Below are positions 44,991-56,879 of a stretch of 64,000 nucleotides of DNA, one piece after another (positions within the stretch are counted from its first letter, which is position 1; every line of letters begins with the position of its first letter). The notes under the pieces were generated by a model. The model had not been told where the DNA came from, did no database searches, and was given only the letters and a program-made list of their open reading frames with translations. The DNA comes from Daphnia carinata (taxonomy: Eukaryota > Arthropoda > Branchiopoda > Diplostraca > Daphniidae). The stretch is from contig NC_081338.1 in assembly GCF_022539665.2 (NCBI RefSeq), positions 3,223,679 to 3,287,678 on the forward strand. The letters are read 5' to 3'. The position numbers were made by a program, and so were the translations under genes.

Positions 44991-46614
44991 TCAGACTATT
45001 GACACTTCCGCCGAATGCCCATACAGCTGCGCAGGGTGAGCTTCCTCTCGACTGCATCTGGCATTTTGATTGACCTTTAGGTCATCGTTTTCTTTTCTCA
45101 AGAAACTGATCTGCCGTAGGAGCGAGTCGGTTGAGCCTGAAACAAGTAGAGCGTGTGCAAAAAAAAAAAAAAAAAGGTTAGTTGAAGTGAACACATCGTT
45201 ATATTGAAATTGCGCTGGACGCTGTCCGCCTTACAGCAAGACACTTCCTCCAATGGAATATCGGCGAAAGAACGTCCATCCATGCAAATGCCATTGTTAA
45301 CACGGCCCAGAAGAGGGCGATTATCGCGAATTAGCCACGAAATCTCGCAGCCACATGTGATCCTTGAGTCTGAAAGAATTCAACATTATCCCAAAACAAG
45401 TTTAATGTTATTTCTTCGATTCGTTCTACAAACGTTTTTCTTCTTTAATTACTTGAGTTCAAGTTAATGGTGAGACCGTTCGACTGCAACGGGCTAAGGA
45501 AAACATCTTCTTGGAACTTGTCCATCTTAAAGTAGAAAGTGATGGTGTCATAAATAAAAAATCCTGTTGCGAAAACAAGACAAACTGTTAGTCGATTCAA
45601 TCTACGAATCCTGCGTTTCGTTACGTACCTTCTAAAAGAGCCACGTCGTAGACCATGGACGAACTGGCGGAATAGAATTTTGCAAATAGAGGTCGTGATT
45701 GCGATCTCGGATTCGGCAGCGAAATGGAAATGTTGGTCGCACTTGAATTCAGCGTCATCGACACGGTATGCAAATCAACGGCGTGCGTCAAATCAACTAC
45801 CGATGTAAAATTATTGCCTTCCAAACGCAATTCTTGGAGGAAACGCAGCTGAGGGACGAATTCAATCGAATCGTCTCGTAGACTGTTGCCCGTAAGGTCC
45901 AAGTAAGTCACATTAGCGAGCGAGGCTCCTGGAGCTAAGGTGATCTGCGAGAGTCCTTTTTGACTTGCGTAGTTCCACGAACTTGGAGAATACACCGTGA
46001 AATTGGTCAAACTGTCGAGAGTGGGTACGTTTCTAATTTTATCGACGTGGCTGTCCATAAAGGCTAATTTCCTCAACTGATCGCAGTTCGTTAAACCAGT
46101 TGCATCGAATTCGCGCATATTACAGTCTGCGAAGGTGACATTGCCTGTTAAACCGCACACGTCCGCGCTGTCAGTGAATGCCCTCGAGCTGAGCATTAGC
46201 ATGTTTCCGGTAGTTGAGTGTCCGTGGCTGCAAGTAAATTTAACTTCCGGGATTTGATTTCCCGCGAGGAAATCGTCCGGTATGTAATTGAAGTAATCTC
46301 CGATCCCGTTTACTTGGAGGAACGAGATAGGACCATAGGGTTTGTAGAATTCCAGCTTTGCTCGTATGGTTTCAGCACTGCTATAGTAAGCGTCGCAGTT
46401 AAGAGCAATTCCAGAGTTAACAACTTGACAATAGCATATAGAAGATCCACTAGGGCAGGAAGCCTTCTGTGCATTGGTCAATTGAGCAAACACGACAAAC
46501 ACCGTCTGTTTCAAAAAGAAAAATGATTTAGTTTTTCTTACTGTGTGTGCGTAAAATTTAATGTAGTAAAAAAATACGAGTTCAACTTACAAGAAGAATA
46601 AATGGATTCGCCAT
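44991..46614 (-). CDS. secreted LRR protein A (luciferin monooxygenase non-catalytic subunit-like)
   Basis: Five exons: 46591-46614, 45629-46505, 45453-45563, 45235-45369, 44991-45136, giving 430 residues. Start MANPFILLTVFVVFAQLTNA is a signal peptide. Order: an N-terminal Cys region (CPSGSSICYCQV), a LRR array (best at GASLANVTYLDLTGNSLRDD and LQELRLEGNNF), an LRRCT-like cap (CGCEISWLIRDN, then NGICMDGRSF, then SCC), and a short coiled coil (DSLLRQISFLRKENDDLK) in the last exon. Crustacean proteins of this build are usually named after the 35-kDa LRR subunit of Oplophorus luciferase; no luciferase subunit is seen here and light production is not implied. It is one of four tandem copies, and the exon junctions match the others in phase. 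Confidence 0.85.
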
Positions 46615-47851
46615 TGCTGATGTCTATAAGACAGGAGGATAAGAGGGAGATGAAGACGACCTCAGTCGGATACAGTGGTTTGTCCTAGTATGAAGAAGAT
46701 GAGTTAATTAGGTGGAGCTTTTAAATACATGTACTGAACATGTTTCTATGGCAACGATACGGTAACTCTGAATGCTCTTATTACTTAGAGATAAAATATG
46801 GACAGTGATGTGAACCAGATGGATTTCTTTGAGTTAGTGACAGTGAGAGACCTTTGTTCTAACAAAATTTCGTCATTGTCACGAGAACTGTTGACATTGT
46901 TACTGGGAAATCATTTCAGCATCCACCCAAGTGATCGTGAATACACGACATTTATTGAAATCTAGCGTTGCTTCACGCAAGGTTCAAAGTATAAAACAAC
47001 AGTTTGTTAAGCTTATACCTGTTGGACAGAGATGCTGATATCTACTTCATCATGGCTGCCTTGGAAATCTGCCCCGATTAGCTATGCAGTCAGACCACTA
47101 GATTCAACTACACCTGTCAAAGAAAAGGTGAAACGACATGTCGCGGATAACAAGGTATCACTTTCTTTTCCCCATTTTCACTTGAAATGTTTTGTAACGC
47201 AGTGCGTGCATACTTCCGACTTCACCGAGTGAACTGTGGACAGGCAAAAGACGCGTCTCGAACTGTTTTCTTAACAGAAAGGAGAAATGCAAAGTTTGCC
47301 ATCTGCGATAACAACCGGTGAAACTCAACAAGGTTTCCTTTCCTCCGATTTTGCAAATATAGTTCTACTAAATGCCAATGTTTCAAAGGGGAGGGTCCGA
47401 TAAATTCCTACCTGTCCTACGCCCCCCCTTTTTTTTTACCTTTCCCATTTTTTTTTTTGAAGGTGAATTCCCAACCTTTTGTATAAATATCCATTAACTT
47501 CATGGGGAGGTTAACGTCAAAGAAATGGGCTCAGAGGAGAAGGCGCTAAACTGTGCCCTTTTGCTGTGCCCATCAAATATTTTGAAGGGGAAAGGTAGGA
47601 CACTCTTCATCACAACTGAACGTACAAAACTAAAATACATTCAATCAAAATAATCCATTTAGTATTTTTCTTGTTATTTAGGCTGGCTGTCTTTTATTGC
47701 TAACAATACAGGACGGGTGCCAATGCAATTAAAGGCCGTTCGGGATTGAAAATCAACGATCCTATATTGTAGTAACGTTATTGTATTGAAATAGATTTAT
47801 TGTTAGCGAAATGGAGGTTGATGTGAATCATCCATCAATCCGCAAATCGAC
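46615..47851. other. spacer between LRR genes A and B
   Basis: Promoter of gene A (TATTTAAAAG near 46718-46727) and 3' flank of B. Short frames only. Confidence 0.5.
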
Positions 47852-49407
47852 CTATGACTGTCGTCCAGCGTTCCGACCGTAACGGGAGCTCACCATCACT
47901 CCCGGACTGCCATTGTTTTTATGGGAACGATCAATACGATGGCGGACGCGTGAGTCTTTTAAACCTAGAAGAAAGGCGCAATGCACTTGTTATTGTTTAC
48001 AGAGCAAAAAAAAAAAACGGGAAGTTCGTGTTGTTACAGCCTGATAATTCTTGTTCCGGAATGGATTCAAACGCGGTTCCATCCGCGCAAAATCCGTTGC
48101 GAACGCGATTGAGTAACTGGCGATTATCACGTACCAGCCACGCGATATTGCAGCCGCATAAGAACTTCGAATCTGAATAAGTTGAGGCATTTTAATTGAA
48201 AAATCGAAATCTTTTTAGTGGTTTATATTTTAATGCTATTTTGCTCTCACCAGAATTTAGATTAATGATGAGGTTACTCGACAGAAGTGGGCCAAGGAAG
48301 ACACTCTCATCAAACCTCGTCATGTCCAGTTTCAGGTTGAGGACGTCATAGCCGAACATACCTTCATTCAACATATGAGTTTGCAGTGTAAATTCACTTG
48401 CTAAATAGAGAAAAAGCTTTTCATTCACATCACACTGACCTCTTAAAGAAGTGACTTCATGAACCGTATTGGAACTGGAATAAAAAGAAGCTTCCAGAGG
48501 CTGCAGCTGTTCCCTGGGATCAGGAAGTTGAATGGAAACGGAAGAGCTGATGTCCAGGGTCGTCGAGAAGGTATGCAAATTCAAGCAGTTAGTCAAATTG
48601 GGAACGGAGAAGAAATGATTGCCTTCCAAATGCATCTCTTGCATACTGGCTTCCTGGGACACGAACTTGACGGAATCATCTTCCAGGCTATTACCAGTAA
48701 GATCCAGATAGGAAAGCAGAGGAAGCGAAGCTCCTGGAGCTAAAGCCATTCGTGAAAGACCTCTTTGCGGAGCGGCTGTCCATTGCCTGGGAGAATAAAC
48801 TGTGAAATTCTGCAAATTCTTTAGCGTGGGAAAGTCGATGAGGCTCTCGACGTGACTGTCTACGAAGGCCAGGTGTTTCAGCTGATGGCAATTATTCAAA
48901 ACAGCCGCATCGAACTGACGCAGATTACAATCTCTGAAAGTCAAATTGCCCGTCAATCCGCATTCGCCGAAACTGTCTTTGAATGCGTTAACGCTGATCA
49001 TTAGCAAACCGTCGTTGACGTTGTGATAATGGTTGCACTGGAACGAAACGCTCGAAATCTGATTGGCTACCAGGAAATCGTCCGGTACGTAGTTAAATAC
49101 GTTTTGCTTAATTCGAATGATATCGAATCGGACGATGAGCGCGTACGATTGATAGAACGTGAGGGCTTCGCTCATTTTCTCGGCAGTGGCGTAATCGCCT
49201 TCGCATTCAATCCAGAATCCAGAGCCTTCGGGATAGCAGCTACAGTACGAGGTGGGATTAGTATCGGGACACGAAGGACTTTGAGCTCCTACTGCCAATG
49301 CGCAGTAAACAACCTGTGCCATTAAAACGACGAACATCAGACTTGAATCTAAGGGATTCATACGAACTCGATATACTTACGAAGAAATAAACAAAGGACA
49401 CGGCCAT
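47852..49407 (-). CDS. secreted LRR protein B
   Basis: Five exons: 49381-49407, 48440-49313, 48251-48361, 48038-48172, 47852-47964, giving 419 residues. Start MAVSFVYFFVVYCALAVGAQ; then SCPDTNPTSYCSCYPEGSGF; the same LRR core as A (LSYLDLTGNSLEDDSVKFVS, then MQEMHLEGNHF); cap CGCNIAWLVRDN ending SGC rather than SCC, so one Cys of the usual pair is lost. The last exon is basic (LKDSRVRHRIDRSHKNN) and not a coiled coil like the others, so it may be decayed. The 78-base intron 48362-48439 is open and in frame, so its retention would add 26 residues. Confidence 0.8.
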
Positions 49408-50015
49408 TTTGCCGAGAGAAACTGAACGTGAAATCACGGTAAGCAAACTTAGACTACACGCCAGAACTGTCTATAATTCAGAGCCAAGTTCAATCATTTT
49501 GACTAGTTCAATATCAGGAACGTCAGTCCGTACACAACGCAATCAATAAATAACTTTTTACATTGATAAAAAAAGGAGAGATGCATGGACACACGGGCAC
49601 GAAAAATCAATAAAAGCAGCATTTGTAGGCTCTGTATGTTTGTGGAGTGAATGCAGGTATCGTTGTGTTGCTAGTTTAAAAAAAAGAAGCCGTTGGTAAA
49701 CAAAAAAAACGCTCTGCATAACAATGTAAGGATTGTCGTCTTTCCAACCAATCAACTGTAAAAGCTTGCGATAAAAAATGTTGACCAATGACGATATATA
49801 TTTATGGATATGTCCCAAAAACTAATAAATCATTAGATGCCTCACAACAACTTGTTTTTATTTCGAACCATAGCCCTGATATCGCAAATAATTAAATCAC
49901 TATTGTACAGGAATTAAGGTGGGCTTTTCTTACAACAAAATATGCCATGACACGAAACTGTTACTACAGGAAAAGAATTCAAAAAATATTTCGTTTTGAA
50001 TCGACACATATAGAC
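49408..50015. other. spacer between LRR genes B and C
   Basis: AT-rich, contains the start region of B and the 3' end of C. Nothing else recognised. Confidence 0.5.
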
Positions 50016-51577
50016 CTAGAAATCATGACGTGCTTCGGAATGTAATAGCTGATTTACGGTAGCTTTCAGGTTTTCAATCTCTTTCTGCTGGCGCTCGATG
50101 CGTTTCATCAAAGATCCCGACCCACCTTCAAAATGCAAAAAATTTGTAACGATTGCTGTAAATGAAAGCTTAGTCATATCAGATTACAGCATGCGAAATC
50201 TTCCAATGGAATCGACTCGAATGAACGTCCATCTGTGCAAAATCCATTCTTGACTTGATTGAGTAGAGATCGATTATCGCGCAATAGCCATGAAATGTAG
50301 CAGCTACACAAGATCCTTGCAGCTGATTGATCCATGATAAAACAAAAATCAATAACAATATAGGTATACCGACTAACACGAAGAAGCCTTTCTTACCTGA
50401 GTTCAGGTTGATGATGAGACCAGATGATTGGCTGAGTTGTTCGAAGAATACATCCTCTCTGAACTCTGTCATGTTTAGTTTGAGATTGATGGCGTCTTGC
50501 CCAAACATTCCTTTATTACATTAAAAGGTGAATTTTAGTTGAAGCTTATTGTTTTTTACATTATAAGAAATCAATCAAATTTGTGTACCATCTAGAAGTG
50601 CAACTTCGTTTTTTATTTTAAAATTTGAATAGAAACTGGCGTTTAGAGACCGTGACTGCGATCTCGGATTGGGAAGCAGGATGGGCGTCGATGAGCTCAC
50701 GTTCAGCGCGATGGAGAACGTATGCAAATTAAAAGCGCTAGTCAAATTAGGGACGAAGGCGAAGTTGTTTCCTTCTAAATGCATCTCCTCAATGATTGTT
50801 TCTTCAGCCACAAAGCTGATGGAGCCATCGTCTAGGCTGTTTCCAGTGAGATCCAGATAGGTAAGAAGCGGAAGAGATGCACCTGGAGCTAAGCTCATTC
50901 GTGAAAGACCTCTCTGATTGGCACCAGCCCATTGTCTTGGCGAATACACCGTGAAATTTGTCAAGCTCCTCAGTGTGGGAATGTCGATGAGACTTTCAAC
51001 ATGGCTGTCCATGAAAGCGAGTTTGTTTAATCGGTTGCAATTGTTTAGAACGGCCGCATCAAACTGACGGAGATTGCAGTTTGAAAATGTTAAATCACCT
51101 GTGAGGCCACATTCGTTGAAACTGTCGGTGAACGCGCGGACGCTGAACACCAAAATGCCTTGATTGACTGAGAATCCGTGACCGCATTTAAAAGAGACGC
51201 TTGGAACTTGATTTCCCACTAGAAAATCGTCTGGAACGTAATTAAACGTACTCTGCATAATGTTTTTTACGGTCAAAGAAACAATGAGGCCGTACGATTG
51301 GTGGAATATCAGATACTGTCTAACTTCTTCGGGATCTGCATAACCACCATCACATTCGATCCTGAATCCAGGGCTCTCGGCGTAGCAACTGCAATATGCG
51401 GCGGGACCGCCAGTGGGGCACGTCGGATTTTGTGCGTTTACAATTGACGTTAACGTAGCAAAGCCTACCTGTGGTGAACAACATCAGGGAAGAAGATAAA
51501 ATGCCCTTTTTTAATTTAGGCATATTATAATGGATTCAAATTTTACTTACGAAAAGGAAAACTAAGGAATTTGTCAT
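50016..51577 (-). CDS. secreted LRR protein C
   Basis: Five exons: 51551-51577, 50589-51468, 50397-50510, 50188-50322, 50016-50125, giving 421 residues. Start MTNSLVFLFVGFATLTSIVN; Cys-rich head (CPTGGPAAYCSCYAE); LRR core with TYLDLTGNSLDDGS and IEEMHLEGNNF; cap CSCYISWLLRDN, NGFCTDGRSF, ACC; last exon a coiled coil (MKRIERQQKEIENLKATVNQ). Donor T|GTAATC in exon 4 splits the second Cys codon of the CC pair exactly as in A and D. An extracellular binding or complex-forming protein is inferred. Confidence 0.85.
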
Positions 51578-52122
51578 TCTTTCTGTTATGGAAATGTTAT
51601 TGACTTCGGAATAAAAGATGCCTTGATCGAAATTAAAACTGCTGATAGAACGTGAAGGTTGTGAGCTATTATACATGCAGATTTTATTTAGGAGATATTC
51701 GATATCTCCAATCAGTCCCAAATAAAACAGAGTGTTTAAAATAGCTACTGTGGTCAAAATGCTTTGTAGGGACGTTACACTTTCATGATAAGGAGGCAAT
51801 AATCACAGCTTTCGTGAGTTTAATGATCGATGTCAAAGGCATATGTTCTTTCCTACTATCGTCTAAAGTTTATCGGACCTAAACTGCGTAATGTTGAAGC
51901 CCCGTTTAACGAATATGTTGCTACAAGTAGCAGAACGGCAAATTTATTTAAACGAATCTACAAGTACTCGCCGTATATTTATATTACATACACAGCAAAT
52001 GTATACACAGAGGGTAGAGACCAAACAAGACTTTATGTTCTAATGTCATTCACATACTTCACTAAAGATTGCGGGGCTAAATAGTCTTGATTGGCAAGAG
52101 GGTCCGCTGCAGACTCAACATC
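51578..52122. other. spacer between LRR genes C and D
   Basis: Promoter of C (TATAATAG near 51668, minus) and 3' flank of D. No gene seen. Confidence 0.5.
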
Positions 52123-53670
52123 TCAATTAGTCACAAGAAGAGCCTTTAGATCGCTTATCTCCTTTCGTTGGCGTCTAATCAGCGCCATCAAAGGCTCTGT
52201 TGAACCTATGATTCAGTTTTTAAAAAATCAATAAGCATCTATGAAGATAGGCTTCATTACAGCTTAATTGTCTTACAACAAGAAACGTCTTCCAAAGGGT
52301 ATGTTTCGAAAGGTCGCCCATCAGCACAATTTCCGTTATGTATTTGAGAGAGCAGAGAGGGGTTATCACGAATGAGCCATGCAATTGAACATCCACACAT
52401 AATGCGCGCATCTATATACATATTGCAAAATGGCACACATCATCATTAGTTTACCATAGGATATTTACAATTAGAAATAGTTCATACTTGGGTTTAGGTT
52501 AATGGTGAGGCCACTCGACTGGAGAAGGGGGTCTAGGAAAACTTCCTCAGCAAACATCGTCATGTTCAATTTAAGGTTTACAACGTCCTGGACAAACATC
52601 CCTATAATGCGAATAATAAATTAAAGCTTATTTTTGTATAGCAAATTAGTAGATACGAAAGAGGCCATACCATCAAAAGCAGTTACGTCGTTCACAGCAT
52701 TGGAGTCGGAATAAAAAGATGCAAGGAGAGGTCGTGTTTGTGATCTCGGCTTGGGGAGAAGAATAGAACTAGACGAACTGGAATTCAGGGTGATGGAAAA
52801 CTGGCGTAAACTAAAACAATCCGTCAAATTGGGCACAGTGGAGAAATTGTTGCCTTCCAAATAAATTTGCTCTGCATTTCTTAGCTGAGATACAAATTGA
52901 ACCGAGTCGTCTTCTAGACTGTTTCCGGTGAGATCAACATAATTAAGAAGAGGAAACGATGAACCGGGAACCACCGTGAGACGGGAAAGGCCTCTTTGCG
53001 TTGCACCAGTCCAGAAGATTGGCGTGAAAACGGTCAAGTTTCTCAAGCTTTCCAATGTCGGGAAATCGATGAGGCCTTCGACGTGGCTGGACATGAATGC
53101 CACTTTTTCCAATCTATTGCAGTTTTTAAATGCAGATGCATAGAACTGACGCAAGTTGCACTGACTAAAATTAATTTCTCCTGTTAAACCGCATATTCCT
53201 TGGCTGTCTGTAAAAGCGCCAACACTGAATGCTAACATGCTATTTACGGATGAGGAATGGGAACATTGGAAGATGACGTTTGATATTTGGCTGCCTGCTA
53301 AGAAATCATCTCCCACGTAATTGAAAAACGATTGCCCGATTCCGTAGACGTAAAGAGTGGCAATGTTGCCGTAAGATTGGTAGTACGTGATTACATTTCT
53401 CATTTGTTCCGGACTGGTTTTATAATAGTTAACATCGCAATCAATTTTGTAGCCTGTGCTTTGCGGATAACAATAGCAACGAGTTCCACTTGGACTCGAA
53501 GAGGGACAATTCTGAGCATGAGCTCCTGTGGCCAAGACAAGAAATCCTACCTGGTAACGGTAGTTTTTTAACGAAAATCACACACAAGCAGAAACTGAAA
53601 TTGATTTTTTGCTATCATCAATCAAGTATTTAAGATTACTTACAAGAAGATATGATGTGGAACTAGCCAT
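52123..53670 (-). CDS. secreted LRR protein D
   Basis: Five exons: 53644-53670, 52671-53550, 52488-52601, 52277-52411, 52123-52205, giving 412 residues. Start MASSTSYLLVGFLVLATGAH, head CPSSSPSGTRCYCYPQ, LRR core LNYVDLTGNSLEDDSVQFVS and AEQIYLEGNNF, cap CGCSIAWLIRDN, NGNCADGRPF, SCC, then coiled coil (TEPLMALIRRQRKEISDLKA). Exon lengths 27-880-114-135 match gene C exactly. A TATATAAT box lies near 53757-53766. It is the first gene of the tandem set in transcription order. Confidence 0.86.
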
Positions 53671-54580
53671 AGTTCACGGCAAAAGAATTATTACAAGACC
53701 TTGCTTAAAACTGCCCTTTCTCAGTCCTATACTGTTGCCTAGCATGCAAGATGAGCTTATTATATACCCGATCTGTTTCCTAGGTTTTCCCAGACTGTGA
53801 GCAATTGTGGTCATTAGTTTAAGTTTCCTGCGTTGATAAGACACTAAAGAGCAGATGCGTACGGATTCTTGACATCCTGACATTTATTGAGAAGCTGAAT
53901 AAATAAGACTTAAGGTATGGTTGTGTCATGATCACGAGGATCGTTGATAACATAACGGAAGTTATCAACGATCAAGACGTTTGGACTTGCCCAAGCATAC
54001 AATGAGAGTAACAACCTGTAACACAGGTTTGTCTATTGATTCTAGGAATGCATCACAGATTTCAGCCGTCAGCAAGACGTGGCACATATGGGCAAGATTC
54101 CTTTAAAACAAACACGAGTTAACGTGTAGGAGGCGTGCATAAAGTAATTGGCATGCGGACTGGCTTAGGTTTGCTACATAATAGATTTTGAGGCGTGTGA
54201 CCTATGCAATATCATCGCGGAATAATGACTTTCTGTTTGTTTTGTATGACTAAGGTTATTTTCCAAGATGTTTAATCGCCAGCTGGTTTGCTAGTTTTGT
54301 TTGTTGTTCATTAAGATTCGTCCTTTATTTCTCCTTCGAGTCTCCTTTATTCTCCTCTACATATGAAGAACCGTCTTTGTATATTAAATCAATCGGACTT
54401 CATAGAATCAACGTTAGAGGTCTCTAATCTTAGTAAGCAGACGATGATCTTAGTAACAACCAATCGTAATCAGAATGAGTAGCTAAGGAAAAGTTCTTTC
54501 GATAACGTCGACCTAGTTGGATCTCTGGTCTTTTTATCCCGTTTATTCAAAAAGTTGCCTTCTTTTCGTTATTCATCATC
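53671..54580. other. spacer with perfect inverted repeat
   Basis: Between divergent LRR-D and the oxidoreductase gene. Contains the inverted repeat at 53939-53973. No coding frame. Confidence 0.5.
53939..53973. repeat. perfect 13-bp inverted repeat
   Basis: GATCGTTGATAAC, 9-base spacer, GTTATCAACGATC. The arms are fully complementary. It lies 270 bases upstream of the LRR-D ATG, so it is a hairpin or a two-fold protein site. Confidence 0.9.
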
Positions 54581-56702
54581 ATGGCTCACGTTCACAAACT
54601 TGTACTCAAACGACAGACAGTACCAATTTCAACGATACAACGTAATTTCTAGATATATTATCATGTCTGTGTATTACATATTCCTTTTTTGGAGTAGTAA
54701 TTTTAGTCCACCGGTGTCGTCTACTTGATTACTCAAATTGCATACATTTGCTAGTGTAGAATCAGTAAAGGGTTAAAGCTGGGCTAAAAATAGCAATAGT
54801 TTACTTTTTGTTATCGTCCACCCTCTCACCCATCTGTTTATTTACGCAGTTTAAGATCTACGAGTTCGATTGTGCGGTGACAGATGGCATTAGAGTAGTC
54901 TTCTTTTAACCGCGAGCGACTCAACTCCATCGTCAGCTAATTCAGAAAAAGATTGCTTTTAATAAGCCAATGCTAGAGATTTAATAGCTATGTAATGTAA
55001 TTTTCACTGTAAACAAAACGACATTTGTGTCATTAAGATTTCTTTTCATCATCAACAGGCATAATTAAAAATAATGTGAACCAACGTCGTGAAGTTTCTA
55101 CAAGCCAAGGACTATGGGCGGCAAAAACGCATGATGAGAACACGAGTAGCCCGGTTCCGGTTGCTGAAGTCAAAAGGTATGCAACAGATTGCATGGTGAG
55201 TGTAGGTGTAAAAGAAGATCATGCTTCTGCTTTAGCTGATGTTCTTGTAGCAGCTGATTACAGAGGTCATTATTCTCACGGGTTGAATCGTCTAGGTGAG
55301 GAAATTTTTCTTTTAGATAATCAAGAAAAATCATTCCTCATATTCCCTCTAATTATCTAGAGATGTATGTCCAAGACATCAAAAGTAAAATATGTGATGG
55401 GAATGCAGTTCCAACAATTTTGAAAGATAAATATTCAACAGCCCTTGTAAACGGGCAAAACAGTCTTGGTCCTGTTGTTGGAAATTTTTGTATGAATTTG
55501 GCAATTGAAAAGGCAAAAAAGCATGGAGTTGGATGGGTAGTTGCAAATAGTAAGCTTTTTATTTTTTTTTCTCTGTTTTAATACCTTCAAACTTATTAAT
55601 TTTTCTGGTAGATTCCAATCACTATGGTATAGCTGGCTGGTATAGTATATTGGCAGCAAACCAAGGCCTCTTGGTAAACAACATTTTATTCATGACAGGC
55701 CTCTTATTCATTGTCTTCATTTCTTCTAGGGACTGTCTTTTACCAGCACATCGCCTTTAGTGGCTCCGACACGGGCAAAAACGGTAATAATAATTACAAA
55801 ACTAACGTCGGTTAAACTTATTGGCGTATTATCAAATAGGCAGCCCTTGGAACCAACCCTATTACATTGGCGGCACCAGCACTCAATGGGGACCAATTCG
55901 TTCTCGATATGGCTACTTGTACTGTTGCTGTTGGAAAGGTTGTACATCTGAAAACGGAGATAAGGGGCCATAATTATAACCGAAAGCCAATGTTCTTAGA
56001 TCGAGTTGCAACGAAGAAAAGGCCTACCGATCCCAGAGGGATGGGCTATCGACACAGATGGAAAGATTACAACGAGCGCAGATGTGGCGATGAAAGGTTG
56101 CCTAATGCCACTAGGAGGAGCAGAGGAAACGTCTGGTTACAAGGGGTACGGATTGGCAACTTTGGTTGAAATCTTCTGTGGAATCTCTGCAGGTACAAAT
56201 ATCGATCACAAGCAGTTTGTGACGAAATATATTTCTTTACTCGCGGTTTAGGGGCTACTTATGGACCTAACATTAGAAGATGGATGGACACTAAGCGTAA
56301 AGCTGATTTAGGTCAATGTTTCATTGCCGTCGACCCAGAATGCTTTGCTTCTGGTTTTCAGACAAGAATGTCAGATCTGATGTCCCACCTTCGTCATATG
56401 GAGCCGGTAATAAAGTGCGTTAGTTTTTCATAGCAATTTTACCAAAAATTTGTTTGTATATCGCCATGTTGGCATAGGCTGATCCCACCAAGCCTATCTT
56501 AGTAGCTGGCGATCCTGAACGTGCTCATATTGCGCTGGTAGATGCTGAAGGAGGAATTCGATATCACGTGAATCAAATTAATGCTTCGGTAATATCATTT
56601 ATAAATTTCCTTGTCTAGTCATAACACTTTCAAATCTATTGTTGCCCGTAGGCCGCTCTTGCTGGAAAACTCAAAGTGAAACCGATGAAACACATCTCAT
56701 AG
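54581..56702 (+). CDS. malate/L-lactate dehydrogenase family oxidoreductase (LDH2 type)
   Basis: Ten exons: 54581-54641, 55059-55295, 55361-55549, 55612-55673, 55730-55783, 55840-55938, 56000-56192, 56252-56406, 56478-56588, 56652-56702, giving 403 residues. Residues 54-100 and onward match the LDH2/MDG fold: HYSHGLNR (91-98), NSNHYGIAGW (from 163, His166 the likely catalytic residue), TSTSPLVAPTRAKT, LGTNPITLAAPA, LDMATCTVAVGKIELQRRKG, ETSGYKGYGLATLVEIF. It would reduce or oxidise 2-keto/2-hydroxy acids with NAD(P). Exon 1 (MAHVHKLVLKRQTVPISTIQ) is basic and Ser/Thr-rich, like a mitochondrial leader; a shorter form starting in exon 2 is possible as no other ATG precedes the domain. Confidence 0.85.
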
Positions 56703-56879
56703 CCTTCCAGTGACTCCCAACAGGCAGATAGATAAATAAGGCGATATGAATACGGTGACATAGCTAAGTTAAAATTTTTAAAGAATTATCAATGTTATGG
56801 TAGCTCATTTAATTCACTTGAGTATTTTATGTTAAACAGTGGTCCCGCTCTTTTCCCCTGTTCAAAAAGTTACCTTATA

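Noticed and set aside
55939-55999. Reading through 55939-55999 in the oxidoreductase
   Set aside because: The family motif VAVGKIELQRRKG is restored only by splicing 55938 to 56000.
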